From the NCBI GenBank assembly GCA_902768985.1, contig CACXNA010000011.1, forward strand, positions 1 to 62,067: a stretch of 62,067 nt of DNA, written 5' to 3'. Made by a program: the position numbers and the translations under genes. Positions 1 through 9,740 of this stretch are shown here, piece by piece (within the stretch, counting starts at the first letter, position 1; the number at the start of each line of letters is the position of its first letter). The stretch comes from an uncultured Bacteroidia bacterium (lineage in GTDB: Bacteria; Bacteroidota; Bacteroidia; Bacteroidales; UBA932). The notes beneath the pieces are model-generated. The model saw nothing but the letters and a program-made list of their open reading frames with translations. It searched no databases and was not told where the DNA came from.

Positions 1-141
1 ATTATTTTCTGCTAAAAGTCTCCAAATAAGCAGGATTTAGTAAAGTATTTCACCTTCTCTCGTCGCGTAGCGGCGGAGAGATTTGGGGAGGTTCAGTTCG
101 GCTTCGACCTGGGCGAGGACCTCACGATGCTTTCTGCCGGT

Positions 142-187
142 TTTCAATGTTCAACGATGTTCAAGGTTGTTCAACGTTGTTCAATCC
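142..187. repeat. 10-bp tandem repeat, about 4.5 units
   Basis: The word TTCAA recurs every 10 bases with the variable part cg/at/gg/tt, giving units such as TGTTCAACGT, TGTTCAAGGT and TGTTCAACGA. The period equals one DNA helical turn. No role is evident. Confidence 0.7.
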
Positions 188-320
188 AACGAAGAGTTGC
201 GCCTGAAGGTCGGTGACCAGGAACCCTTTTGTACCGCAAAAGTACAAATAAGGTACAAATACCGACAAATAAGTTAAGAAATGCATCGAAATTTAACTGT
301 TACACATAAAACCTCTGGAC

Positions 321-360
321 CTGTAACGAGGTGAGTGTCACTGTAACGAGGTGAGTGTCA
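321..360. repeat. Perfect 20-bp direct repeat, two copies
   Basis: CTGTAACGAGGTGAGTGTCA is present at 321-340 and again, without a gap, at 341-360. It lies 40 bp beyond the mnmE stop codon. A replication-slippage duplication or a two-site binding element are both possible. Confidence 0.9.
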
Positions 361-399
361 GTTAGATTCCGATAGTTTCCGTAATTTATTGATAATCAA

Positions 400-1797
400 T
401 TACTTTCCGATGCAAAAGCGGCTGAAGATTTCACCAAGCACTTCGTCAGTGGTGATTTCGCCGGTGATGGAGCCGAGGGAGGCGAGGGCGGCGCGGAGGT
501 CCTCCGCCAGGAGATCGGAGGGGCGTCCGGTGTCGAGGCCGTCAGAGACGGCGGAGAGGGAAGCGGCGGCTTCGCGCAGTGCGGCAGCGTGGCGGGCGTT
601 GGTCACCAAAGTGCCGCTTGCGGAGGCCACATTTGCCCTCGAAACAAGGGCGGAACGCAGGTTTTCGAGGCCTTTTCCGGTTTTGGCAGAAATATCGATG
701 ACTGAAGTCTTATCTAATTCTATTTTTGTGGATGAAACAAAAAAGTTTAATGTTGTAACAATTTTGTTAACCCCTGTTTTGTCGGTTTTATTGGCCAAAA
801 TGAGCAGTATTTGCTGCTTGAAATCGATCCGCTCGGCAATCGTCTTGAGGTCCTGCGTAACCTGCTCTTCGGAGGTGGAAATATCGATCACGCCGAGCAC
901 GATTTCGGCCTCGGAAATCTTCCGGAAAGTCCGCTCGATGCCGAGCCGCTCGACCTCGTCTTCCGACGCGCGGATGCCGGCGGTGTCGATGAAGCGGAAG
1001 AGGACGCCGTCGATCACGCTGGTCTCTTCGACCGTGTCGCGCGTGGTGCCGGGGACGTCGGAGACGATGGCGCGGTCGTCGCGGAGCAGGGCGTTGAGCA
1101 GGGTGCTTTTGCCGCTGTTGGGCGCGCCGACGATGGCGACGGGCACGCCGTTGCGGATGGCGTTGCCCAGGCGGAAAGAGTTGGCGAGCTGGCGGCAGTG
1201 CGAGCAGGCGGTGTCGAGCAGTGCGCGCAGTCGCGAACGGTCGGCGAACTCGACGTCCTCCTCGCTGAAGTCGAGCTCCAGTTCCAGGAGCGCCGTGAGC
1301 TCCAGCAACTGTTTGCGCAGCGCGCGCAATTCGGCGGAATAGCCGCCGCGAAGCTGGTTCATCGCCACGCGATGCTGTGCTTCAGAAGAAGATGAGATGA
1401 CGTCTGCAACTGCCTCTGCCTGCGCAAGATCCATTTTTCCGTTCAGGAAGGCGCGGCGCGTGAATTCGCCCGGTTCCGCGAGGCGGCAGCCGGCTTCCGC
1501 GAGGCGGTCCAGCAGCGTGCTGACGATGTAGGGCGAAGCATGGCAGGAGATCTCTGCGGCGTCCTCTCCCGTATAGGAATGCGGGGCGCGAAAGAGGCTG
1601 ACCAGGACCTCGTCCAGCCCCTCGACGGTGCCGAACTTCAGGCTGTAGCCGGGCGCTTGCGCGGCTGTCCCGGAACGGAAACGGACGACGCGGTCCACGA
1701 CGGCCATCGTGTCCGGTCCGCTGAGGCGGACAACGGAAATGGCCCCCGTGCCGACAGAGGTCGCCGGGGCGCAGATTGTATGGGTGTAATCCAGCAT
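400..1797 (-). CDS. mnmE: tRNA modification GTPase MnmE
   Basis: A 465-residue MnmE/TrmE, the normal length. With MnmG it installs the 5-carboxymethylaminomethyl group on the wobble uridine of tRNAs. Visible parts: the N-terminal tetrahydrofolate-binding domain (1-120), helical domain, and an inserted GTPase with G1 GAPNSGKS (224-231), G2/G3 PGTTRDT and DTAGIR (249-276), G4 NKTD (336-339), and the family's C-terminal CIGK with the catalytic cysteine (462). The ATG at 1797 gives the canonical MLDYTHTICAPATS opening; longer in-frame extensions are not protein-like. Bases 690-790 (residues about 336-370, between G4 and G5) are only about 28% GC in an otherwise GC-rich gene. Confidence 0.97.
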   Translation of the reverse strand: MLDYTHTICAPATSVGTGAISVVRLSGPDTMAVVDRVVRFRSGTAAQAPGYSLKFGTVEGLDEVLVSLFRAPHSYTGEDAAEISCHASPYIVSTLLDRLAEAGCRLAEPGEFTRRAFLNGKMDLAQAEAVADVISSSSEAQHRVAMNQLRGGYSAELRALRKQLLELTALLELELDFSEEDVEFADRSRLRALLDTACSHCRQLANSFRLGNAIRNGVPVAIVGAPNSGKSTLLNALLRDDRAIVSDVPGTTRDTVEETSVIDGVLFRFIDTAGIRASEDEVERLGIERTFRKISEAEIVLGVIDISTSEEQVTQDLKTIAERIDFKQQILLILANKTDKTGVNKIVTTLNFFVSSTKIELDKTSVIDISAKTGKGLENLRSALVSRANVASASGTLVTNARHAAALREAAASLSAVSDGLDTGRPSDLLAEDLRAALASLGSITGEITTDEVLGEIFSRFCIGK

Positions 1798-1865
1798 CAG
1801 CCGCGAAGTTACAAAAATTCGCCGGGACTGCGTCCAAGTGGTTTGGAAATTGGCGGTGGAATTGT

Positions 1866-1873
1866 TATTTTTG
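1866..1873 (+). promoter_or_regulatory. -7 promoter box for the NifU-like/GGGtGRT operon
   Basis: TATTTTTG matches the Bacteroidetes -7 consensus TAnnTTTG. A TTTG at 1842-1845 sits 20 bp upstream as the -33 element. The box is about 40 bp before the ATG at 1915. Confidence 0.75.
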
Positions 1874-1914
1874 CAAGATAAAACACATGTGGATCTAATT
1901 TTTATCCAGTTAAT

Positions 1915-2607
1915 ATGATTTACACCAAAGAAGTGCAGCAGATGTGCTGCGTTGCAAAAGGCGCCAACCACGCCAATGCCCCGATCCCTGAGGAAGGGAA
2001 GTGGGTGCATGCAAAAGAAATCAAGGACATCTCCGGCCTTACCCACGGTATTGGCTGGTGCGCTCCGCAGCAGGGATGCTGCAAGCTGACCCTCAATGTC
2101 AAGGACGGCATCATCGAGGAGGCTCTTGTCGAGACCCTCGGCTGCTCCGGTATGACCCACTCCGCCGCCATGGCTTCCGAGATCCTCCCTGGCAAGACCC
2201 TGCTTGAGGCGCTCAACACCGACCTCGTCTGCGACGCCATCAACACGGCGATGCGCGAGCTCTTCCTCCAGATTGTTTACGGTCGTACCCAGTCCGCCTT
2301 CTCCGAGGGTGGTCTTCCCATCGGCGGTTCCCTCGAAGACCTCGGCAAGAACCTCCGCAGCCAGGTTGGTACGATGTACGGTACCAAGCTGAAGGGTTCC
2401 CGTTACCTCGAAATGACCGAAGGCTACTGCACCCGCATGGCCCTCGACGCTGACAACGAGGTCATCGGTTACGAGTTTGTCAACCTCGGCAAACTCATGG
2501 ACGCTCTGAAGGGCGGCGCCACCGGTCCTGAGGCCATCGAGAAGGCCAAGGGTACCTACGGCCGCTTCAAGGATGCCGTGAAATATATTGACCCCCGCAA
2601 AGAGTAA
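1915..2607 (+). CDS. NifU-like iron-sulfur scaffold protein (partner of GGGtGRT protein)
   Basis: A 230-residue protein resembling the N-terminal scaffold domain of NifU/IscU. Cysteines at 11, 12, 49, 55, 56, 77 and 106 include a GCSGMTHSA segment around C77 that corresponds to the scaffold's GCAxS-type cysteine; the QGCC pair (55/56) and C106 are candidate further ligands. It ends six bases before a GGGtGRT protein and the two are clearly one transcription unit. In Bacteroidetes and Clostridia such proteins occur next to GGGtGRT proteins. No cysteine desulfurase is nearby, so assignment to general Fe-S assembly is inferred from the fold only. Confidence 0.8.
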   Translation: MIYTKEVQQMCCVAKGANHANAPIPEEGKWVHAKEIKDISGLTHGIGWCAPQQGCCKLTLNVKDGIIEEALVETLGCSGMTHSAAMASEILPGKTLLEALNTDLVCDAINTAMRELFLQIVYGRTQSAFSEGGLPIGGSLEDLGKNLRSQVGTMYGTKLKGSRYLEMTEGYCTRMALDADNEVIGYEFVNLGKLMDALKGGATGPEAIEKAKGTYGRFKDAVKYIDPRKE

Positions 2608-2613
2608 GAGACT

Positions 2614-3609
2614 ATGGCACTTTTCGAAAGCTACGAGCGTCGTATTAATCAGATTAATGCCGCTCTCAACAAATATGGTATCAAGGACATCGACGAGGCC
2701 AAGGCCATCTGCGATGCTAAGGGTATCGACCCGTACAAGATCTGCGAGGACACCCAGAAGATCTGCTTCGAGAATGCGAAGTGGGCTTACGTCGTGGGCG
2801 CTGCCATCGCCATCAAGAAGGGCGTGAAGACCGCCGCCGAGGCCGCTGAGGCCATCGGTGAGGGCCTGCAGGCCTTCTGCATCCCCGGTTCCGTCGCTGA
2901 CGACCGTAAGGTCGGTCTCGGCCACGGCAACCTCGCCGCCCGCCTCCTCTCCGAGGAGACCGAGTGCTTTGCCTTCCTCGCCGGCCACGAGTCCTACGCT
3001 GCCGCCGAAGGCGCCATCAAGATCGCCGAAATGGCGAACAAGGTGCGCCAGAAGCCGCTCCGCGTCATCCTGAACGGCCTCGGCAAGGATGCTGCCAAGA
3101 TCATCTCCCGCATCAACGGCTTCACCTATGTCCAGACGGAGTTTGACTACGCCACGGGCGAGCTGAAGATCGTCAGCGAGAAGCGTTACTCCGACGGTGT
3201 CCGCGGCGGCGTGCGCTGCTACGGTGCCGACGACGTCCGCGAGGGTGTCGCCATCCTCTGGAAGGAGAACGTCGATATCTCCATCACCGGTAACTCCACG
3301 AACCCGACGCGCTTCCAGCACCCCGTCGCCGGCACGTACAAGAAAGAGCGTGTCCTCGCGGGCAAGAAGTACTTCTCCGTGGCCTCCGGCGGTGGTACCG
3401 GCCGTACCCTCCACCCGGACAACATGGCCGCCGGTCCTGCCTCCTACGGTATGACCGACACCCTGGGCCGCATGCACTCCGACGCGCAGTTCGCGGGTTC
3501 TTCCTCCGTGCCTGCTCACGTGGAGATGATGGGCTTCCTGGGCATGGGCAACAACCCGATGGTGGGCGCCTCCGTGGCGGTTGCCGTGGCTGTTGCGCAG
3601 GCAATGTAA
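2614..3609 (+). CDS. GGGtGRT protein (conserved, unknown function)
   Basis: A 331-residue protein of the family named after its motif, here GGGTGRT at 259-265 within SVASGGGTGRTLHPDN. It is glycine- and alanine-rich with no signal peptide or membrane segment, so it is probably cytoplasmic. A second conserved-looking stretch is GSVADDRKVGLGHGNLAARL near residue 93. It follows the NifU-like gene by six bases, which suggests the pair act together, possibly with the scaffold supplying a cluster. The biochemical role of the family is not known to me. Confidence 0.88.
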   Translation: MALFESYERRINQINAALNKYGIKDIDEAKAICDAKGIDPYKICEDTQKICFENAKWAYVVGAAIAIKKGVKTAAEAAEAIGEGLQAFCIPGSVADDRKVGLGHGNLAARLLSEETECFAFLAGHESYAAAEGAIKIAEMANKVRQKPLRVILNGLGKDAAKIISRINGFTYVQTEFDYATGELKIVSEKRYSDGVRGGVRCYGADDVREGVAILWKENVDISITGNSTNPTRFQHPVAGTYKKERVLAGKKYFSVASGGGTGRTLHPDNMAAGPASYGMTDTLGRMHSDAQFAGSSSVPAHVEMMGFLGMGNNPMVGASVAVAVAVAQAM

Positions 3610-3610
3610 G

Positions 3611-3637
3611 ATTCGCCGGTCTGAGCCGGCGAATGAC
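3611..3637. repeat. REP-like palindrome, copy A
   Basis: Perfect 9-bp stems ATTCGCCGG / CCGGCGAAT around the loop TCTGAG, followed by GAC. The identical stems recur at 30822-30845. It sits directly after the GGGtGRT stop codon. Confidence 0.85.
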
Positions 3638-3663
3638 GAACATGATGCCGGCATGACTATATT

Positions 3664-3697
3664 AAAAGAAGCAGCTCCTAGCGGGCTGCTTCTTTCA
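3664..3697. terminator. Bidirectional intrinsic terminator
   Basis: Stem AAAAGAAGCAGC / GCTGCTTCTTT with A and T tracts on either side. It lies between the convergent GGGtGRT and C_GCAxxG_C_C genes and includes the last codons of the latter. Confidence 0.75.
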
Positions 3698-4175
3698 TTT
3701 TCTCTGCCACGATCGTGGCGGCGTTGCGGATGATCTCGGGACAGGGGCGCTTTTTATAATATTCCGCCGTGCGCTCGGAGGGCGCCGGCCCCTCGGGCTG
3801 CTTGTCTTTCAAGCCCAGCAGCTCGCCGCAGACGATGCTGCCGCCGTTTCGTTCGCGGAAGGCCGTGGCCATCTCCTGCACCAGGGCATAATTGGCCGTG
3901 CGGGCTGCCATGTCGGACGGTCCGGCGGGGGAGAGGAAGCCGGCTATCATCGTGCAGGCGCTGAAACTGCCGCACACTTCCCGCAGGCGGGCAAAACCGC
4001 CGCCGAAGCCCGAACCGATGGTCTTCAGCAGCTCTTCGGATGCCTGCCCGTTCGCCTCAAGCACGTCGGCGAAGGCCAGCAGGACAGCCTGGCAGCAGTT
4101 AAATCCCTGCAGGAAATAGTCCCGGGCGCGCGCTCCGCGCTCCGCGGGATCGAAGGAATTAGGTAAAATCATCAT
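3678..4175 (-). CDS. C_GCAxxG_C_C family protein
   Basis: A 165-residue protein of the small redox family defined by spaced cysteines. Visible are FNCCQAVLLAF near residue 25, a GSGFGGGFARL loop, VCGSFSACTMIAG near 67 and CGELLG near 117, matching the C ... GCAxxG ... C ... C pattern with alanine/serine variation. Members are thought to bind a metal or act in redox chemistry, but no reaction is established. The start follows a -7 box by about 15 bp. Two adjacent ATGs (4175, 4172) are possible. Confidence 0.85.
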   Translation of the reverse strand: MMILPNSFDPAERGARARDYFLQGFNCCQAVLLAFADVLEANGQASEELLKTIGSGFGGGFARLREVCGSFSACTMIAGFLSPAGPSDMAARTANYALVQEMATAFRERNGGSIVCGELLGLKDKQPEGPAPSERTAEYYKKRPCPEIIRNAATIVAEKMKEAAR

Positions 4176-4184
4176 TTCTTATGA

Positions 4185-5572
<1,388 letters not shown>

Positions 5573-5573
<1 letters not shown>

Positions 5574-5597
5574 ATTTTTCGCTGCGCTCAGAATTAC
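5573..5597. repeat. Degenerate dispersed repeat (CATTCTGAGCG-type)
   Basis: The minus strand reads GTAATTCTGAGCGCAGCG followed by AAAAATC. It resembles a short repeat (consensus like GTCATTCTGAGCGAAGCG) seen between genes in many bacteria. It overlaps the eno stop codon and precedes the terminator. Confidence 0.5.
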
Positions 5598-5600
5598 AGA

Positions 5601-5633
5601 AGAAGGCGCCTGCAATCGCGGGCGCCTTCTTTG
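5601..5633. terminator. Bidirectional terminator after eno
   Basis: Stem AGAAGGCGCC / GGCGCCTTCT with a 10-base loop and T-rich tail. It separates the convergent eno and nucleoside-kinase genes. Confidence 0.8.
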
Positions 5634-5638
5634 TAGGC

Positions 5639-7294
5639 TTATTTGTCGATAAAACTGCGGACGAACGAGGTGGAAGGGAGCTCCTTGTCCGAGACCGGGA
5701 CGAAATAGTGCAGGAAAAGCAGCAGGCGGTGCGCCTCGCTGTATTCCGGGCAGTTCTTCGGTACGGTGGCGAGGATGCGCTCGGCGTGCGTGCGGAGCAC
5801 GGCGAATTCGAGCAGATAGGCCGAATTGAATAACACGTCGGCCGTCTCCTGGTAGGGATAGATCCACTTGACCTCGGCGCGCCGCACATTGGGCCAGTTG
5901 GAGATGGTCTCCCGGGCCGAGTAGGCGCCTTTGTTGAAATCGCGCACGATGCGGCGCAGCAGGCGGTTGTCGCTGGTCGGGATGCAGTTGTGGTCGTCGA
6001 GCGAAATGCTGGTGATCGTGTTGATGAAGATGCGGAACTTGGCGGCCTCGGGGACGAGGTCGGTCAGGGCCGGATTGAGGGCGTGGATGCCCTCGATCAG
6101 GAGGATGGAGCTCTCGTCGAGCTTAAGTTTCTTTCCGTTGAATTCCCGCTTGCCAGTCACAAAGTTATACTCTGGCACTTCAACTTCTTCTCCAGCTAAA
6201 AGCTGCAGTACGTCCTCTTGCAGATAGTCGTGGTCGACGGTGTCGAAATTGTCGAAATCATAGGTCCCGTCGGGCAGCTTGGGCGTGTCCAGGCGGTTGA
6301 CGAAATAGTCGTCCGTGGAGAAGGAGACAGGGTGCAGGCCGCAGGCCTTGAGCTGGACGCTCAGGCGGCGGCAGAAGGTGCTCTTGCCGCTGCTGGTCGG
6401 GCCGGTGATCAGCACGATGCGTACGGGATCCGCCATGGCGTGGCGGCGGTTGATCTCCTCGGCGATCTCGACGATTTTCTTCTCCTGGAGCGCCTCGGCC
6501 ACCTGGATGAGGTCGGAGGCCTGGCCCTGCTGGCAGGCGGTATTCACGTCACCGACGGTCGCCAGGCCCATGATGCGGTTCCAGCGGAGCGTCTCCCGGA
6601 AGACCTCGAAGGTCTTGGGCTGTTCGTTGAACGGGGCCAGCTGCTCCGGGGCATGCCGGTCCGGCACGCGGAGCAGCATTCCGCCTTGGTAAGCGCTGAG
6701 CTCCCAGACCTTCAGCAGGCCGGTGCTGGGCACCAGCGCGTCATAGAAATAATCGGCCGTGTCCTGCAGGGTATAATAGGTAATATAAACGTCGTCGCAG
6801 GTGCGGAGAAGCTTGACTTTGTCCTCCAGGCCGAGCTTCATGAAGATGCGGATGGCCTCGGCCGTCTGCACTTCGTGCCGCCGGAAGGGGATGTCCTGGG
6901 CCACGAGCTCGCGCATGCGCGCCCGGACGGCTTCGACCTCTTCGGGCGTGACGGGCGTGCCGTCCGGCTTGTCGACCGTGCAGAAATAGCCTTTGGAAAT
7001 GGGCCGGCGGAGGATGACGCGGTAGCCGGGATGCAGGTCGCGCATGGCCTTGCAGAGCAGGAAACTGAGCGAACGGCAGTAGACGTTGCGGCCATTGTAG
7101 CTGCGGTAATCCAGAAACTCGACGTCCCGGTTGTTGAAAACCCGGAACTTCAGGCCTTCGGCGACATTGTTGACCTTGGCGGAGAGGATGTCGTAAGGGC
7201 GCTCGAAATCAAAGGCTGGCACCATGTCCAGCAGCGTGGTCCCTTCCTGGAACTCCTGGAAAGTGTCCGTGTTCTTGCAGTAGATTCTCAACAT
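5639..7294 (-). CDS. Nucleoside (uridine) kinase family protein with N-terminal TGS/ThrRS-like region
   Basis: A 551-residue protein. The C-terminal half is a P-loop uridine-kinase/phosphoribulokinase domain: Walker A GPTSSGKST (298-306), FSTDDYF (325-331), and LLIEGIHALNP near 398. The N-terminal 285 residues resemble the TGS plus second additional domain of threonyl-tRNA synthetases, a combination common in bacterial nucleoside kinases of this type. Probable role: ATP- or GTP-dependent phosphorylation of uridine/cytidine in salvage. It is divergent from a phosphoribosyltransferase-like/permease/upp operon, which supports a pyrimidine role. Bases 6121-6210 are notably AT-richer than the rest. 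Confidence 0.85.
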   Translation of the reverse strand: MLRIYCKNTDTFQEFQEGTTLLDMVPAFDFERPYDILSAKVNNVAEGLKFRVFNNRDVEFLDYRSYNGRNVYCRSLSFLLCKAMRDLHPGYRVILRRPISKGYFCTVDKPDGTPVTPEEVEAVRARMRELVAQDIPFRRHEVQTAEAIRIFMKLGLEDKVKLLRTCDDVYITYYTLQDTADYFYDALVPSTGLLKVWELSAYQGGMLLRVPDRHAPEQLAPFNEQPKTFEVFRETLRWNRIMGLATVGDVNTACQQGQASDLIQVAEALQEKKIVEIAEEINRRHAMADPVRIVLITGPTSSGKSTFCRRLSVQLKACGLHPVSFSTDDYFVNRLDTPKLPDGTYDFDNFDTVDHDYLQEDVLQLLAGEEVEVPEYNFVTGKREFNGKKLKLDESSILLIEGIHALNPALTDLVPEAAKFRIFINTITSISLDDHNCIPTSDNRLLRRIVRDFNKGAYSARETISNWPNVRRAEVKWIYPYQETADVLFNSAYLLEFAVLRTHAERILATVPKNCPEYSEAHRLLLFLHYFVPVSDKELPSTSFVRSFIDK

Positions 7295-7315
7295 ACTCGA
7301 TGAGGTTTTCCCTTA

Positions 7316-7343
7316 CAAATTTAACATTTATTTAGTATATTTG
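7316..7343. promoter_or_regulatory. Divergent promoter pair, nucleoside kinase / PRTase-like operon
   Basis: On the plus strand TATATTTG (7336-7343) precedes the ATG at 7372 by 28 bp. On the minus strand TAAATTTG at about 7316-7323 precedes the kinase start. The two boxes are less than two helical turns apart. Confidence 0.65.
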
Positions 7344-7371
7344 TATCCCGATTGGACCAAAAGGAGATTCC

Positions 7372-8463
7372 ATGTCTTATATTCCGCAAGATGCTTCCCT
7401 GCAGTTGCTTGGATTGCAGAACAGCACGAGCATCTATCAGCTCCGGTCCGACGGGCTGACGAATCAATATTATGTCGTAAGTGGCGATGGTACCCGCCAC
7501 CTGATGGCGTCGCCGGAAGTCGTCGGATACGAGTCTTATCTGGCGATGAAGCCGGCCACGACAGCCGTCCTGCAGTATTTCTCCGAGCATGGCCTGGCTT
7601 GCGACGTCGACATCCTGACCATCCTGCGAGGCGGGCTCAATTATCCGCTGGAAGAGTGCTGCTACAAGGCCGGCATCCGCGTCCCCAACATGAACTTCAT
7701 CTCGTGCGAACGCCATATTGAAGACGGCATCATCACGGGTTTGGACATCAAATACGAGAAGCTCCACATTGCCAAGGACATCACGCTGATGATCGGCGAC
7801 ATCATCGCCAGCGGCGACACGCTGCGCCTGTGCCTGTCGCAGGTGATCGACCGCTTCCGCCGGCGCGGCGGCAGCCTCAAGCAGATCATTTTCTTCACCA
7901 TAGGCGGCACGAAGGCCATTCCCCTGATGGAACGCTTCACGGCCGAAATTCGCGGGTATTTCCCCGAATTCGAGGGTTTCCGCTGCGTGTTCTACGAAGG
8001 TATTTTCACGGTCTATGAGGACAAAGGCGTGACGGGCGTCAACATCCCGGACATCGACTTTGGCTGGCGGGGTGGTTTCGTCGCGCCTGAATTCCGCCAC
8101 TATGTGCTGAGTTTCCTCGAAGATGCGTTGTTTGAGAAATGCATCATCTACGACGGGGGAGCGCGCCGTTACGAGATCCCTGCGCACTATGAGGAGGTGA
8201 TGGATTACTGGGAGTCGCTGCTCGCCGTGGCGCCTCAGGTAGATTTCCAGGCGTTCATCGCCGAGAAGATCGGCTACAGCCGCCCCATAGATTACGAGGC
8301 CTGGCGTGCGCTGAACGGCTATTCGGAGCTGGATGTCCGCGGACTGTACGATCTGGAGCAGCATTACCTGGACATCGTCTCGAAACGGACGCTGCAGGAG
8401 ATCTGCGAACGCCGTATCCGGGAGATTCGCAAGGATTTGGGAAAATATGTACAAGAACCATAA
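7372..8463 (+). CDS. Phosphoribosyltransferase-like protein in a pyrimidine-salvage operon
   Basis: A 363-residue protein without signal peptide. The middle part looks like a type I phosphoribosyltransferase: ILRGGLN (84-90) parallels the ILRAGLG of uracil PRTase, and GDIIASGDTL (142-151) parallels the PRPP-binding loop. Residues about 230-363 form a C-terminal helical part that I do not recognise. Three bases separate its stop from a cytosine permease gene, which is followed by upp, so a base-to-nucleotide salvage or regulatory role is likely. The substrate cannot be read from the sequence. Confidence 0.65.
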   Translation: MSYIPQDASLQLLGLQNSTSIYQLRSDGLTNQYYVVSGDGTRHLMASPEVVGYESYLAMKPATTAVLQYFSEHGLACDVDILTILRGGLNYPLEECCYKAGIRVPNMNFISCERHIEDGIITGLDIKYEKLHIAKDITLMIGDIIASGDTLRLCLSQVIDRFRRRGGSLKQIIFFTIGGTKAIPLMERFTAEIRGYFPEFEGFRCVFYEGIFTVYEDKGVTGVNIPDIDFGWRGGFVAPEFRHYVLSFLEDALFEKCIIYDGGARRYEIPAHYEEVMDYWESLLAVAPQVDFQAFIAEKIGYSRPIDYEAWRALNGYSELDVRGLYDLEQHYLDIVSKRTLQEICERRIREIRKDLGKYVQEP

Positions 8464-8466
8464 AAG

Positions 8467-9723
8467 ATGAGTACTAAAACCAAAGTCGACTACGACTACA
8501 CGACGGGCAAGGTCGCACAAACCGGCCGCAAGAGCAACCTGAGCATGTTCATGATCATGCTGGGCTTCACCTTCTTCTCCGCCAGCATGTGGGTGGGCCA
8601 GCAGATGGCCGCCGGGCTGGATTTCAAGGGATTCATCCTGGCCATGCTGCTGGGCGGCGTCATCCTCGGCGCCTACACCGGTGCCCTGGGTTACATCGGC
8701 GCGGAGAGCGGCCTGACCCTGGATCTGCTGGCGCGCAAGAGTTTCGGCGTCAAGGGCAGCTGGCTGCCCAGCGCCATGATCAGCTTCACGCAGGTGGGCT
8801 GGTTCGGTGTGGGTCTGGCGATGTTCGCCATTCCGGTGGCCAAGGAAATCCTCGGCCTGGAAGTCACGCCTGACCATATGCCGACCGTCGGCTACCTGCT
8901 GGTGGCCGTCGCCGGCCTCCTGATGACGGCCAGCGCCTATTTCGGCATCAAGAGCCTGACGGTGGTCAGTTACATCGCTGTCCCGCTTGTGGCCATTCTC
9001 GGCACCGTGGCGATGGTTCTGGCCATCAAGCGCGGCGACGCCGGCCTGGTGGAGCAGTTCTCCCGCGGCGCCAAGGATATGTCCATCATCGCCGGCGCCG
9101 GCCTCGTGATCGGCAGTTTCGTGTCCGGCGGTACGGCCACGCCCAACTTCACCCGCTTTGCGAAGAATGCGAAGGTGGGCCTCTGGGTGACGGTGGTCGC
9201 CTTCTTCATCGGCAACAGCCTGATGTTCCTGTTCGGCGCCGTGTCCAGCATCTATGCGGGGGGCAACGACATTTTCGAGGTGATGCTCAACCTGAACCTC
9301 TTCTACTTCGCCATCCTGGTACTCGGCCTGAACATCTGGACCACCAACGATAACGCCCTCTACACCGCCGGTCTCGGCCTGTCCAACATCACGGGCATCT
9401 CCAAGAAGACCATGGTGCTGATCTCCGGTGTCATCGGCACCGTGGCTGCCGTGTGGCTGTACTGGAATTTCTGCGACTGGCTGAATGTGCTGAACTGCAC
9501 CCTGCCTCCTGTCGGCATTATCCTGATCCTGAGCTACTTCTGCAACCGGAAACGCTATCTGGAGGACAACATGCCCGCAATCACCGTCAACTGGTGGGCC
9601 GTGGTCGGTGTGGTGGCCGGCGCCGTGGTGGCGAACCTGGTGAAATGGGGCATTCCGTCCTTCAACGGCATGGCTGTTGCAGCTGTGTGCTTCCTGATCG
9701 GCGAGGCTGTTAGAAAGAAATAA
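8467..9723 (+). CDS. codB: Cytosine permease (NCS1 family)
   Basis: A 418-residue polytopic membrane protein with about 12 hydrophobic segments and CodB-like features: the N-terminal NLSMFMIMLGFTFFSASMW, a GYIGAESGLTLDLLARKSFG loop, and ANFTRFAKNAK-like VSGGTATPNFTRFAKNAK near residue 220. It probably imports cytosine or a related pyrimidine with a cation. It lies between a PRTase-like gene and upp with short gaps. No cytosine deaminase is in the window, so either it is encoded elsewhere or the transported base is uracil-like. Confidence 0.88.
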   Translation: MSTKTKVDYDYTTGKVAQTGRKSNLSMFMIMLGFTFFSASMWVGQQMAAGLDFKGFILAMLLGGVILGAYTGALGYIGAESGLTLDLLARKSFGVKGSWLPSAMISFTQVGWFGVGLAMFAIPVAKEILGLEVTPDHMPTVGYLLVAVAGLLMTASAYFGIKSLTVVSYIAVPLVAILGTVAMVLAIKRGDAGLVEQFSRGAKDMSIIAGAGLVIGSFVSGGTATPNFTRFAKNAKVGLWVTVVAFFIGNSLMFLFGAVSSIYAGGNDIFEVMLNLNLFYFAILVLGLNIWTTNDNALYTAGLGLSNITGISKKTMVLISGVIGTVAAVWLYWNFCDWLNVLNCTLPPVGIILILSYFCNRKRYLEDNMPAITVNWWAVVGVVAGAVVANLVKWGIPSFNGMAVAAVCFLIGEAVRKK

Positions 9724-9740
9724 TATTATATTGACTAACT

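Larger units (their letters stand above)
1..399. other. Intergenic/edge region with small repeats
   Basis: No convincing gene lies here. On the minus strand a short open frame ending at 37 encodes a plausible protein tail (GRKHREVLAQVEAELNLP and on to a stop after GEILY) but runs back into a stop inside the 10-bp repeats near 150, so it is at most a gene remnant. Two tandem repeats follow (142-187 and 321-360). The rest is AT-rich spacer downstream of mnmE. Confidence 0.5.

Noticed and set aside
83-277. Possible 64-residue protein on the plus strand
   Set aside because: It is encoded largely by the 10-bp tandem repeat and has no homology I recognise, promoter or coding-like composition.
1798-3654. 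N-terminal extension of the mnmE frame to 3654
   Set aside because: The extra 620 residues are the antisense of the NifU-like and GGGtGRT genes; MnmE starts normally at 1797.
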